NCBI GenBank assembly: GCA_964408735.1
Contig: CAYPAX010000061.1
Location: 1-28,325, forward strand
Direction: 5' to 3'
Source of the DNA: UBA7887 sp964408735
Lineage (GTDB): Bacteria; Pseudomonadota; Alphaproteobacteria; UBA7887
Length of the DNA: 28,325 bases
The position numbers and the translations under genes are program-made. This document shows, one piece after another, positions 7,565 through 14,268 of the stretch; within the stretch, counting starts at the first letter, position 1; every line of letters starts with the position of its first letter. The notes below the pieces were generated by a model. That model saw only the letters and a program-made list of their open reading frames with translations. It made no database searches and was not told where the DNA came from.

Positions 7565-8609
7565 CGCCTCCCTCCGGGCCGAGCAGCTCGAGCTGTTCGA
7601 GCGCGGCCTGCGAGGGCGTGCGCTCTATGTGCTGCCAGGCGATCTGCGTCAGCACGCGCCCGCGCGGGGTGCGCGCCAGGAAGCCCTGCTGCATCAGATA
7701 GGGCTCGATGACATCCTCGATGGTGTCGCGCTCCTCCGACAGCGCCGCCGCCAGGGTCTCCACGCCGACCGGCCCGCCGCCATAATTGTCGGCGATGCAG
7801 GCGAGATAGCGCCGATCCATGGCGTCGAGCCCACGGCTATCCACGGCGAGGCGGGAGAGCGCATCGCCAGCGATTTCCGCATCGACCACGTCGGCGCCGC
7901 CGATGGTGGCGAAGTCGCGTACCCGGCGCAGCAGGCGCCCGGCCACCCGCGGCGTGCCGCGGGCGCGGCGCGCGATCTCGTGTGCGCCGTCGTCCGACAA
8001 GGCCATGTCGAGCACGCGGGCGCCGCGGCCGACCACCGCCTCCAGCTCCTCGGTACGGTAGAAACGCAGGCGCTCCTGAATGCCGAAACGGTCGCGCAAG
8101 GGCGTTCCCACCAGGCCCGAGCGCGTCGTCGCGCCGACCAGGGTGAAGGGGGCGATGTCGATGCGCACCGAGCGCGCGCCGGGGCCTTCGCCGATGATCA
8201 GGTCGAGCTGGAAATCCTCCATCGCCGGATAGAGCACTTCCTCGACCTGGGGGTTGAGGCGGTGGATCTCGTCGATGAACAGCACGTCGCGGGCTTCGAG
8301 ATTGGTGAGCAGCGCCGCGAGATCGCCGGCGCGCGCGATGACGGGACCCGAGGTGGCGCGGAAGCTGACGCCGAGCTCGCGCGCGACGATCTGCGCCAGG
8401 GTGGTCTTGCCGAGGCCGGGCGGGCCCGAGAACAGAGTGTGGTCGAGCGCCTCCTGGCGTTGGCGGGCGGCGCTGACATAGACGCCGAGATTGGCGCGCA
8501 GCTCGGCCTGGCCGACAAAGGCATCGAGGGTCTGCGGGCGCAGTGCGGTGTCGCCGTCGTCGGGCGCCTCGCCGGCATCGACCAGGCGCTGTTCCGCCGT
8601 CGCGCTCAT
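7557..8609 (-). CDS. ruvB: Holliday junction branch-migration ATPase RuvB
   Basis: RuvB is the hexameric motor that drives branch migration of Holliday junctions with RuvA. The 350-residue product has the short N-terminal LRPQTLDAFVGQ segment, Walker A GPPGLGKTT (Lys68), Walker B FIDEIHRLNP (Asp113, Glu114), the sensor segment GATTRSGLVGTPLRDRFG, and a C-terminal winged-helix domain (MDRRYLACIADNYGGGPVG). I chose the ATG at 8609-8607 because it overlaps the ruvA stop (ATGA). The frame stays open for a long way upstream through ruvA and ruvC, but that stretch is only an out-of-frame reading of those genes. Confidence 0.97.
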   Translation of the reverse strand: MSATAEQRLVDAGEAPDDGDTALRPQTLDAFVGQAELRANLGVYVSAARQRQEALDHTLFSGPPGLGKTTLAQIVARELGVSFRATSGPVIARAGDLAALLTNLEARDVLFIDEIHRLNPQVEEVLYPAMEDFQLDLIIGEGPGARSVRIDIAPFTLVGATTRSGLVGTPLRDRFGIQERLRFYRTEELEAVVGRGARVLDMALSDDGAHEIARRARGTPRVAGRLLRRVRDFATIGGADVVDAEIAGDALSRLAVDSRGLDAMDRRYLACIADNYGGGPVGVETLAAALSEERDTIEDVIEPYLMQQGFLARTPRGRVLTQIAWQHIERTPSQAALEQLELLGPEGGDG

Positions 8610-9214
8610 GCCGGCGACAACGCTTTCAGGCCGTGGCGGATGAGGCCGCCGACATCGGCGCCCTCGCCGAGATCGCGCGCGGCACCGGCGACCGCCGCGA
8701 AGGCCTCGCTGCGGCCATAGCCGAGATTGACCAGGGCCGAAACCGCCTCGCCCGTACTGCCCTCGGCCGCCGTGCCCGCGGCCTCGGCCACCACGGCGAT
8801 ATCGGGCGAGACCGCATGGGCCTTGTCCTTGAGCTCGGCAACGATGCGCTGGGCGGCTTTCGGCCCGACGCCGGAGACCCGGCGCAGGGAGGCCGTGTCC
8901 TGGGCGGCTATGGCCGTGGCCAGCTCGTCGGGCGCCAGCAAGGAGAGCACTGCCAGTGCCAGGCGCGCGCCGACGCCTTGGACGGTTTGCAGCAGGCGGA
9001 ACCAGGCGCGCTCGCTCGCCGCCTGGAAGCCGTAGAGATGGATGTGGTCCTCGCGCACGTGGGTCTCGACGACCAGCGAGACCGCCTCGCCGACGGGCGG
9101 CATGGCGCGCAGGGTGCGGCCCGAGCAGAACACCAGATAGCCGACGCCGCCGACGTCGATCACCGCCGAGTCCTCTTCCGCCGAGGCAAGCCGGCCGCTG
9201 AGGCTGGCGATCAT
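8606..9214 (-). CDS. ruvA: Holliday junction DNA helicase subunit RuvA
   Basis: RuvA forms tetramers that clamp the four-way junction and load RuvB. The 202-residue product has the N-terminal OB-fold (MIASLSGRLAS through VVETHVREDHIHLYGF), the helix-hairpin-helix motifs (LLQTVQGVGARLALAVLS and SLRRVSGVGPKAAQRIVAEL), and a C-terminal three-helix domain ending in GLIRHGLKAL that contacts RuvB. The ATG overlaps the ruvC stop by 4 bases. Order ruvC-ruvA-ruvB is the common one in alphaproteobacteria. Confidence 0.97.
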   Translation of the reverse strand: MIASLSGRLASAEEDSAVIDVGGVGYLVFCSGRTLRAMPPVGEAVSLVVETHVREDHIHLYGFQAASERAWFRLLQTVQGVGARLALAVLSLLAPDELATAIAAQDTASLRRVSGVGPKAAQRIVAELKDKAHAVSPDIAVVAEAAGTAAEGSTGEAVSALVNLGYGRSEAFAAVAGAARDLGEGADVGGLIRHGLKALSPA

Positions 9215-9720
9215 GCGGCGCTCCCTGCTGTGGCCGTGGCCCAGCGGTTGCCGGTGGTGGCGTGGTGGGCATGGCAGATGGCCACGGCCAGGGCGTCGGC
9301 GGCATCGGCGCTGCCCGGCTCGCAGCCCGGCAGCAGGTGGCGCACCATGAGCTGCATCTGCTCCTTGCTGGCACGGCCTGAGCCGACGACCGCCTTCTTG
9401 ACCTGGGAGTTGTTGTATTCGGCGACCGTGATGCCGACCCGCGCCGGTGCCAGCATGACAACGCCCCGCGCCAGGCCCAGCTTGAGCGCCGAGCCAGGAT
9501 TGCGGTTGACGAAAGTCTCTTCGATGGCTGCCGAGTCGGGCGCCCAGGCGGCGATGACTTCGGCCAGGGCTTCGTCGAGAACGGCAAGGCGGCGGGCGAG
9601 ATCGTCGCCGGGCTTCGTGCGCACGGTACCGTTGGCGCGATGGGACAGGCGCGCACCATCGCTTTCCACCACCCCCCAGCCGGTGGCGTTGAGCCCGGGA
9701 TCGAGGCCCAGCAGCCTCAT
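9211..9720 (-). CDS. ruvC: Holliday junction resolvase RuvC
   Basis: RuvC is the dimeric endonuclease that cuts Holliday junctions symmetrically. The 169-residue product shows the four acidic catalytic positions of the RNase H-like fold: Asp7 in LGLDPGLNATGWG, a Glu at about 67 in AAIEETFVNRN, and the pair Asp139 and Asp142 in ADAADALAVAICHAH. The YNNSQVKKAVVGSGRASKEQ segment is also typical. It lies 12 bases after yebC and overlaps ruvA. Confidence 0.97.
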   Translation of the reverse strand: MRLLGLDPGLNATGWGVVESDGARLSHRANGTVRTKPGDDLARRLAVLDEALAEVIAAWAPDSAAIEETFVNRNPGSALKLGLARGVVMLAPARVGITVAEYNNSQVKKAVVGSGRASKEQMQLMVRHLLPGCEPGSADAADALAVAICHAHHATTGNRWATATAGSAA

Positions 9721-9732
9721 CGCCGACCAGCC

Positions 9733-10488
9733 TCAGCCACTGGCGCTGACCCGCTGCAGAACATCGTCGGAAATGTCGAAATTGGCCGCCACCGATTGCA
9801 CGTCGTCGTTATCCTCGAGGGCGTCGATGAGCTTGAACAGGGTCTCGGCCTGGTGCTCGTCGATGCTGACCGTGCTCAGCGGCAGCCATTCGAGCGCCAC
9901 GCCGTTGGGCTCGCCGAACTGGGCCGCGAGGGCGTCGCGCACATCGTGCAGGGCGCCGACCTCGCAGGTGATCTGGTGGCCGTTGTCGTCGCTCTCGACA
10001 TTCTCGGCGCCTGCCTCGACCGCCGCCTCGAACATGGCGTCCGCATCCGCCGCGTCGGCGGCATAGCGGACCACGCCGACATGGTTGAACATGAAGTTGA
10101 CGCTGCCGGTCTCGCCGAGATTGCCGGCGTGGCGGGTGAACGAGGCGCGCACCTCGGCGGCGGTGCGATTGCGGTTGTCTGTCAGCGCCTCGACGATCAC
10201 GGCGACGCCACCGGGGCCGAAGCCCTCATAGCGCATTTCGTCGTAATTGGTGTCGTCGTCGCCGCCGGCGCCTTTCTTGATGGCGCGCTCGATATTGTCC
10301 TTGGGCATGTTGGCCGAGCGCGCCGCGGCTATGGCGGTGCGCAGGCGCGGGTTCATGTCCGGGTCCGCCATGCCCTGCTTGGCGGCGACGGTGACTTCCC
10401 GCGCCAGCTTGGCGAACATCTTGGCGCGCTTGGCGTCCTGCGCGCCCTTGCGGTACATGATGTTCTTGAATTGAGAATGGCCGGCCAT
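9733..10488 (-). CDS. yebC: YebC/TACO1 family translation or regulatory factor
   Basis: YebC proteins are ribosome-associated or DNA-binding factors; some members help translation of polyproline stretches and others have been described as transcription regulators. The 251-residue product begins with the near-invariant MAGHSQFKNIMYRKGAQDAK and contains ARSANMPKDNIERAIKKG, the MRYEGFGPGGVAVIVE segment and the DNRNRTAAEVRASF motif. Its length is typical. I use the ATG at 10488-10486, since the family starts MAGHS; a TTG three codons upstream is also possible. It heads the ruvCAB-tol unit, as is usual. The polyproline-rich TolA spacer encoded downstream is an interesting neighbour but no link is shown. 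Confidence 0.96.
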   Translation of the reverse strand: MAGHSQFKNIMYRKGAQDAKRAKMFAKLAREVTVAAKQGMADPDMNPRLRTAIAAARSANMPKDNIERAIKKGAGGDDDTNYDEMRYEGFGPGGVAVIVEALTDNRNRTAAEVRASFTRHAGNLGETGSVNFMFNHVGVVRYAADAADADAMFEAAVEAGAENVESDDNGHQITCEVGALHDVRDALAAQFGEPNGVALEWLPLSTVSIDEHQAETLFKLIDALEDNDDVQSVAANFDISDDVLQRVSASG

Positions 10489-10497
10489 CGTCTTCAA

Positions 10498-10832
10498 ACC
10501 TCGTCAGGCTCGCGCGCCGCCGACCGACTCTGGTGCCGCGCTGCCATCATGAATTTTCCCGCATACTGCCGATCAGCTAACGCCAACATACCAGATATTG
10601 GGGTTCGCGAAAGCCTGCAAGCATCACATTGTCAAGGCGTACCAGAGCTTTGTGGCGAGAATTTGTCGGGCGGGGCAGGGCCGTTCGTGTCGGAGAGCTG
10701 CCGGGCCTCCAGGTCGGGCCACACCCCGACGATCAGCAGGGACAATACGCCTCGCGCAGCCATCCATGAAATTGAGTGAATTTAATGATATTCTCGCTTC
10801 GCTATACACTCTAACCAAAGCGGTAGCATGAC
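10498..10832 (+). other. 335-bp divergent intergenic region between yebC and the lipoprotein gene
   Basis: This gap separates yebC (minus) from the lipoprotein gene (plus), so it must contain both promoters. A perfect TTGACA hexamer occurs on the minus strand at 10635-10630, but no good -10 lies 16-18 bases on. A short perfect hairpin (GTCGGG, 6-base loop, CCCGAC) occupies 10713-10730. The right part, from about 10770, becomes AT-rich and matches the composition of the lipoprotein gene. I cannot assign a promoter here with confidence. Confidence 0.5.
10632..10763 (-). CDS. Possible 43-residue secreted or membrane small protein
   Basis: An ATG-initiated frame on the minus strand encodes 43 residues: a short basic start (MAAR), a hydrophobic run (GVLSLLIVGVW), then a polar, proline-rich tail ending in SSGTP. 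The shape resembles a small signal-bearing or membrane-anchored peptide. There is no clear ribosome site before the ATG, and the frame could be open by chance in GC-rich DNA. It lies in the same direction as yebC, 143 bases upstream. I do not recognise a family. Confidence 0.2.
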   Translation of the reverse strand: MAARGVLSLLIVGVWPDLEARQLSDTNGPAPPDKFSPQSSGTP

Positions 10833-11660
10833 ATGGGTCGAGCCTTCGGTTTTCTCTTCATGGCATTTACCATTGTGTCCGGCTGCGCCCCGAATTCCGA
10901 TACGAAGACTATCCACGCGGAGCCAGACACAGCAGACGCCGACTCGGAGCCGGGCACAGTATTTCTGGCGAATGCGGAACTGGAGATTCGGGAACAGGAG
11001 ATTCTCGATGGCCTGATCGTCGATGGAAGAATATTTGACGAATATATCGTTCTGCCAACGTGGATTGACGGGCAAGCGCTTGCAGGATCGGAATTTTCTC
11101 CGGATCAAGGAATCTATTCTGAAAAATATATGAGCAATAATGAGACCATTCGGAATTGGAACGAAGTTTTGGAAGTCTTTATGTATCCAAAACGTCTTGA
11201 TCGCCAGAATCCTCTTTTGACGTTTACGGCACTACACGCCTCCAAATTCAATGCCGTCTGTTTGAGTTCTGCGCAACGTAGCCACGGCAACAGCGCGAAC
11301 AATATTTTCCCCGTCACGACAAAGGTTTTTCAATGTGAAACCAAACCCGGCCTGCGGGGTTTCAACGACGAAGAAGAGCTGATTCTTCGCCACGAAGCCG
11401 TGGCGTTTAAGGTTATCGTCGCGGTGAAATACATTTATGTGATCCAGACAGCTTGGCACACGAGTGAGCCCAATCCGAAACTGCCGCTATCGGCCGACGG
11501 CTCCATTGGGGACTCGGCCCTCTACGACCGCATCACTGCCGGTGTCGAAGACGCCAAAGTCTGCGTTGTATCGAGAGACGAGGCGGACACGGCAATTCGA
11601 AAATGCCTGACGGGAGATGACGTCGCCACGTCGTCCTTGCCGATCAACAGCGCGCCGTAA
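10833..11660 (+). CDS. Hypothetical lipoprotein, lower GC than neighbours
   Basis: I do not recognise this 275-residue protein. It begins with a lipoprotein signal peptide: MGRAF, then the hydrophobic FLFMAFTIVSGC with the lipobox Cys at residue 18. The following residues are Ala and Pro, not Asp, so outer-membrane targeting would be expected. An acidic linker follows (about 20-45), then a mixed domain with at least four Cys residues beyond the lipobox, in VCLSS, QCETKP, KVCVV and RKCLTG; these could form periplasmic disulfides. There is no strong Shine-Dalgarno sequence. The gene is visibly more AT-rich than its neighbours, stands alone in a divergent/convergent position, and ends three bases before an inverted-repeat element. 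This suggests horizontal acquisition. No enzymatic motif is apparent. Confidence 0.75.
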   Translation: MGRAFGFLFMAFTIVSGCAPNSDTKTIHAEPDTADADSEPGTVFLANAELEIREQEILDGLIVDGRIFDEYIVLPTWIDGQALAGSEFSPDQGIYSEKYMSNNETIRNWNEVLEVFMYPKRLDRQNPLLTFTALHASKFNAVCLSSAQRSHGNSANNIFPVTTKVFQCETKPGLRGFNDEEELILRHEAVAFKVIVAVKYIYVIQTAWHTSEPNPKLPLSADGSIGDSALYDRITAGVEDAKVCVVSRDEADTAIRKCLTGDDVATSSLPINSAP

Positions 11661-11663
11661 CTC

Positions 11664-11803
11664 GGTGACAGTTACCTATTTTAAGACGATTTTTCTTGTT
11701 ATTTCAATATTTTACAATATTGCGCCATCGCTTTTCCAACTCAACTGGTAGATAATACTTTGAAATTACACGGAAAACGCGGTGACAATAGGTAACTGTC
11801 ACC
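11664..11803. repeat. 140-bp element with perfect 17-bp terminal inverted repeats (MITE/REP-like)
   Basis: The left end GGTGACAGTTACCTATT (11664-11680) is the exact reverse complement of the right end AATAGGTAACTGTCACC (11787-11803). The right end also folds by itself: GGTGACA (11781-11787) pairs with TGTCACC (11797-11803) around a 9-base loop. The interior is AT-rich, has no reading frame, and holds a second hairpin (CAATATT, 4-base loop, AATATTG, 11705-11722). No target-site duplication is visible. The element fills almost the whole gap between two convergent genes. The structure fits a non-autonomous miniature element mobilised in trans, possibly by a REP-associated or IS200-like transposase; this origin is inferred. 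It could also act as a two-way terminator. Confidence 0.7.
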
Positions 11804-11808
11804 ATGTA

Positions 11809-12621
11809 TTATGGCCGCCGCTCCGTCAGCCGTGCGCCGAGCACCACCGGCTCGATGCTGCGGGCGAGGCCTGAGCGGGGCTCGGTCTCGATCAGGACGG
11901 CGCAGAGCGTGCCTTCGCCTTTGGACGGCAGGATACGGCCGACGGGCATCTTGGAGCGGAACTTCTGCACCCACATGCCCTTGTCGGAGCCGATCACCGA
12001 ATCGTAGTCGCCGCACATGCCGGCATCGGTCTGGTAGGCGGTGCCGCCGGGCAGGATCTGGCCGTCCGCGGTCGGCACGTGGGTGTGCGAGCCGACCACC
12101 AGGGTGGCGCGGCCGTCGAGGAAATGGCCCACCGCCTGCTTTTCGCTGGTGGTCTCTGCATGCACGTCGACCACCGCGGCGTCGATGCCCTCACCCAGGC
12201 GGTGCTCGGCGAAGACCGCATCGAGGCTGGCGAAGGGGTCGTCGAGGGGATCCATGAAGAGCCGGCCCATGACATTGACCACCAGCACCTTTTCGCCGCG
12301 CGCGCCCTCGTAGACGCCCATGCCGCTGCCAGGGGTGGAGCCAGGCGGATAGTTGTGCGGGCGCAGCAGGCGCGGCTCGCGCACCAGCACCGTCGCCACC
12401 TCGCGCTGGTCCCAGACATGGTTGCCGGTGGTGATGACGTCGACGCCGAGTTCGAAGAACGATTCGGCGATGGCGCCGGTGATGCCGAAGCCGCCGGCGG
12501 CGTTCTCGCCGTTGACGACGACGAAATCGAGCTGCAGGTCGCGGCGCAGGTCGGGCAGGTGGTCGGCGAGCACGGCGCGCCCCGAGCTGCCCACCACATC
12601 GCCGCAAAACAAGATCTTCAT
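11809..12621 (-). CDS. YmdB-like metallophosphoesterase (TIGR00282 family)
   Basis: This is a 270-residue calcineurin-like phosphodiesterase of the YmdB group, whose studied members hydrolyse 2',3'- or 3',5'-cyclic nucleotides. Metal-binding segments appear in order: FCGDVVGSSGR at the start, VVNGENAAGGFG, TTGNHVWDQRE, VDVHAETTSEKQA and VVGSHTHVPTAD. The DAGMCGDYDSVIG segment is also family-specific. I chose the ATG at 12621-12619 because MKILFCGD is the typical N-terminus and it overlaps the cyclo-ligase stop (ATGA). The frame is open 29 codons further upstream but that part belongs to the previous gene. The pair with 5-FCL is a common alphaproteobacterial arrangement. Confidence 0.93.
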   Translation of the reverse strand: MKILFCGDVVGSSGRAVLADHLPDLRRDLQLDFVVVNGENAAGGFGITGAIAESFFELGVDVITTGNHVWDQREVATVLVREPRLLRPHNYPPGSTPGSGMGVYEGARGEKVLVVNVMGRLFMDPLDDPFASLDAVFAEHRLGEGIDAAVVDVHAETTSEKQAVGHFLDGRATLVVGSHTHVPTADGQILPGGTAYQTDAGMCGDYDSVIGSDKGMWVQKFRSKMPVGRILPSKGEGTLCAVLIETEPRSGLARSIEPVVLGARLTERRP

Positions 12622-13196
12622 GCCGGCCTCCCGAAACGCTTTGCGCCGTCTTCGCTGACGAGCCAGTCGAGAGGGCTGTCGTGGGCCGCGCGCGGCAGAC
12701 GCTGGCAAACCTGGAACGAAAAGGCGAGGCCGACGCTGATCGCATCGCCGAGCGCTGCGAGGGTGCGGTCGTAGAAGCCGCCGCCATAGCCGAGCCGGTA
12801 GCCCTCGCCGTCAACCGCGAGCAGTGGCACCAGCAGGCAGTCGGGGCGCAACGCCGCTTTCTCGGGGGCGGGCTCGCGGGTGTCGAAGGGGCCGGGCACT
12901 AGCGCCTCGCCCGGCGTCCAGGCGCGGAAGCTCAAAGGCTCCCCCGTCACGGTCACGGGCAGGCAGAGCCTGTGGCCCCGGTCGTGCAGCGCCGCCAGCA
13001 GGGGCCGCGGATCGATTTCGTCGGCAAAGGGCCAGTAGCCCGAGACCACAGCGTCGGCTTGAAGCGGAACGGCAGCGAGAAACGCCTCCGCCAGGCGCTC
13101 GCCGGCAGCGTGTGCCCGGCGTCTGCGCTCGGCGCGGCAGGCCTGCCGCAGGCGCGCCTTCTCGGCGGCGATCGCGTCAGGTGGGCGGGACCGCAT
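12618..13196 (-). CDS. fthC: 5-formyltetrahydrofolate cyclo-ligase (MTHFS)
   Basis: The enzyme converts 5-formyl-THF to 5,10-methenyl-THF with ATP, salvaging a storage folate. The 192-residue product has the N-terminal basic helix (KARLRQACRAERRRR), VVSGYWPFADEIDPRPLL, and the substrate/ATP motif LLVPLLAVDGEGYRLGYGGG followed by FYDRTL. I chose the ATG at 13196-13194; a further 33 codons are open upstream, but they fall inside the 6S RNA region and have no protein character. Its location directly after 6S RNA is the arrangement known as ssrS-ygfA in many proteobacteria, and co-transcription with 6S RNA is likely. Confidence 0.93.
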   Translation of the reverse strand: MRSRPPDAIAAEKARLRQACRAERRRRAHAAGERLAEAFLAAVPLQADAVVSGYWPFADEIDPRPLLAALHDRGHRLCLPVTVTGEPLSFRAWTPGEALVPGPFDTREPAPEKAALRPDCLLVPLLAVDGEGYRLGYGGGFYDRTLAALGDAISVGLAFSFQVCQRLPRAAHDSPLDWLVSEDGAKRFGRPA

Positions 13197-13199
13197 CGA

Positions 13200-13352
13200 C
13201 CGTTGGCGTCTTAGTACCACTGGTGCCTGCTTGTACAGGTGGGCGCCATGTGCCGACGGCACGCCGCCGGTAGGGACAGCTCCCGAGTGGATCACTGTTG
13301 GCCCAGGGACATGTTCGCCTGTGACGTATCGCGCAGTACCCGCCCGACACGG
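13200..13352 (-). ncRNA. ssrS: 6S RNA, RNA polymerase sigma70 holoenzyme regulator
   Basis: 6S RNA mimics an open promoter and sequesters the sigma70 holoenzyme. The 160-bp gap between zapA and the cyclo-ligase gene is the conserved alphaproteobacterial site for it. On the minus strand, segments such as CAGTGATCCACTCGGGAGC and GTCCCTACCGGCGGC resemble the apical part of known 6S RNAs. The ends can pair: GGCGGGTACTG near the 5' end with CAGTGGTACTAAGACGCC near the 3' end, including GGCG with CGCC. TGGGC can also pair with GCCCA inside, which leaves a long irregular rod with an internal bubble. Boundaries are approximate, and the call rests on synteny plus partial sequence memory. Confidence 0.7.
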
Positions 13353-13355
13353 AAT

Positions 13356-13709
13356 TTAGGGTCTCTCCAGGCGGCTGGCAATGGCATCGAGCCGCGCGGT
13401 CATCGCTTCCAGCGTCGCCGCGGCGCGCTGACGCTCCACCGGGGCGGCACCGACAGACTCGGTTGAGCTGCTGCCACCCAGCTCTTCGATCTTGGCATAG
13501 GCGTCGGACAACTCGTCCGCCACCATCAGCCCTGCCATCAGCATGAGATGGGTATCCGTGATCTGGCTGGTGCTGCCGCCGCCGGTCTCGATGAGGTTGC
13601 GCACCACGGCATCGAGATAGGTGCCGAGCTGGCGGATGTGGTCTTCCTCGCCGTCGTCGCAGGCGATCGGATAGGTGCGGCCGTTGATCTGTACGCGAAC
13701 CTTGCCCAT
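13356..13709 (-). CDS. zapA: Cell division protein ZapA
   Basis: ZapA cross-links FtsZ filaments in the cytoplasmic Z ring. The 117-residue product has the family start VRVQINGRTYPIACDDGEED, then HIRQLGTYLDAVVRNL and the helical segment THLMLMAGLMVADELSDAYAKIEEL, followed by a C-terminal coiled coil. It lies 18 bases after a small coiled-coil gene and just before 6S RNA. This neighbourhood is standard in alphaproteobacteria and supports both calls. Confidence 0.95.
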   Translation of the reverse strand: MGKVRVQINGRTYPIACDDGEEDHIRQLGTYLDAVVRNLIETGGGSTSQITDTHLMLMAGLMVADELSDAYAKIEELGGSSSTESVGAAPVERQRAAATLEAMTARLDAIASRLERP

Positions 13710-13727
13710 GCCAAAACCCCGTTATGC

Positions 13728-13994
13728 TCAATCGCCAATGAGGGAGCGCACGCGCTCGATGGTGCCGTCCAGGCGCGTCGATGCCTGATCGGCCGCTGCC
13801 CGCAAGGCGTCGCACTGCACGCGCATCTCCGCCAGTTCGCCGGCCAGGCGGTCGCGCTCGGCCCGGGTCTCGGCGAGCTCGGCGCTCAGGTCGCGCCCTG
13901 CCGCTGCCGGCGTCTCGTCGATTCCGGCAGCCGCCGCCTCCAGGCGCTCGACTGCCGATTCGAAGCGTTGCCGCGCCTCGTCGAATGATGCCAT
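13728..13994 (-). CDS. Small coiled-coil protein, DUF4164-like, ZapA partner gene
   Basis: This 88-residue product is almost entirely a heptad-rich helix: it starts MASFDEARQRFESAVERLEAA and continues through AELAETRAERDRLAGELAEMR to a short tail ERVRSLIGD. Small proteins of this type, often labelled DUF4164, are commonly encoded immediately upstream of zapA in alphaproteobacteria, so a role near the division ring is a fair guess but not shown. I chose the ATG at 13994-13992, where the coiled coil begins. The frame is open for 87 more codons upstream, but that part is Arg/Ala-rich with no protein character. Confidence 0.8.
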   Translation of the reverse strand: MASFDEARQRFESAVERLEAAAAGIDETPAAAGRDLSAELAETRAERDRLAGELAEMRVQCDALRAAADQASTRLDGTIERVRSLIGD

Positions 13995-14069
13995 GACTTC
14001 AATGCCCCCAGCGGTCGCCCTACGCCGGCGCATAGCCGCGCTCCGGCAACCGCCATGCGGTCGTCCGCC

Positions 14070-14099
14070 AGGATATCCAGCGCTGCGCGCCAGCGTCAA
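14070..14099 (-). promoter_or_regulatory. Possible promoter for the zapA unit
   Basis: On the minus strand TTGACG (14099-14094) and TATCCT (14075-14070) are 18 bases apart, matching the sigma70 consensus at 5 and 4 of 6 positions. It lies about 75 bases upstream of the small coiled-coil gene, inside the 274-bp divergent gap before tkt. I found no comparably good promoter facing tkt. Composition is GC-rich, so a chance match is possible. Confidence 0.35.
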
Positions 14100-14268
14100 C
14101 CGAAGCGCTTGACACGCTGCCTCAGCGCACCGGTTGACGAGCCTCCCATTGGCGGTCATGTTGCGCCCGGCCGCGGCGTTCCGGAGCACTCTGGCCAGCG
14201 CCACGATCATCGCCCCGGGCTGCTTGCTGCAGCCATTTTCCGAAGACCCGGCCATGGAGCTGTAGCAC

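Noticed and set aside
8610..9659. Long minus-strand extension of the ruvB frame, which would give a 700-residue protein.
   Set aside because: The added part is an out-of-frame reading of ruvA and ruvC with Arg/Pro/Ala-rich sequence. RuvB begins at the ATG overlapping the ruvA stop.
11664..11803. Inverted repeat considered only as a bidirectional terminator.
   Set aside because: Arms are 106 bases apart and lack T-tracts at the stem ends, so a simple terminator is a poor fit, although termination by the inner hairpins remains possible.
13197..13295. 33-residue N-terminal extension of the 5-FCL protein.
   Set aside because: It overlaps the 6S RNA region and has no similarity to the enzyme.
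14109..14162. TTGACA and TTGACG hexamers facing tkt.
   Set aside because: No acceptable -10 element occurs at 16-18 bases from either.
13995..14255. 87-residue N-terminal extension of the small coiled-coil protein.
   Set aside because: It is low-complexity Arg/Ala sequence covering the likely promoter; the coiled coil starts at MASFDEA.
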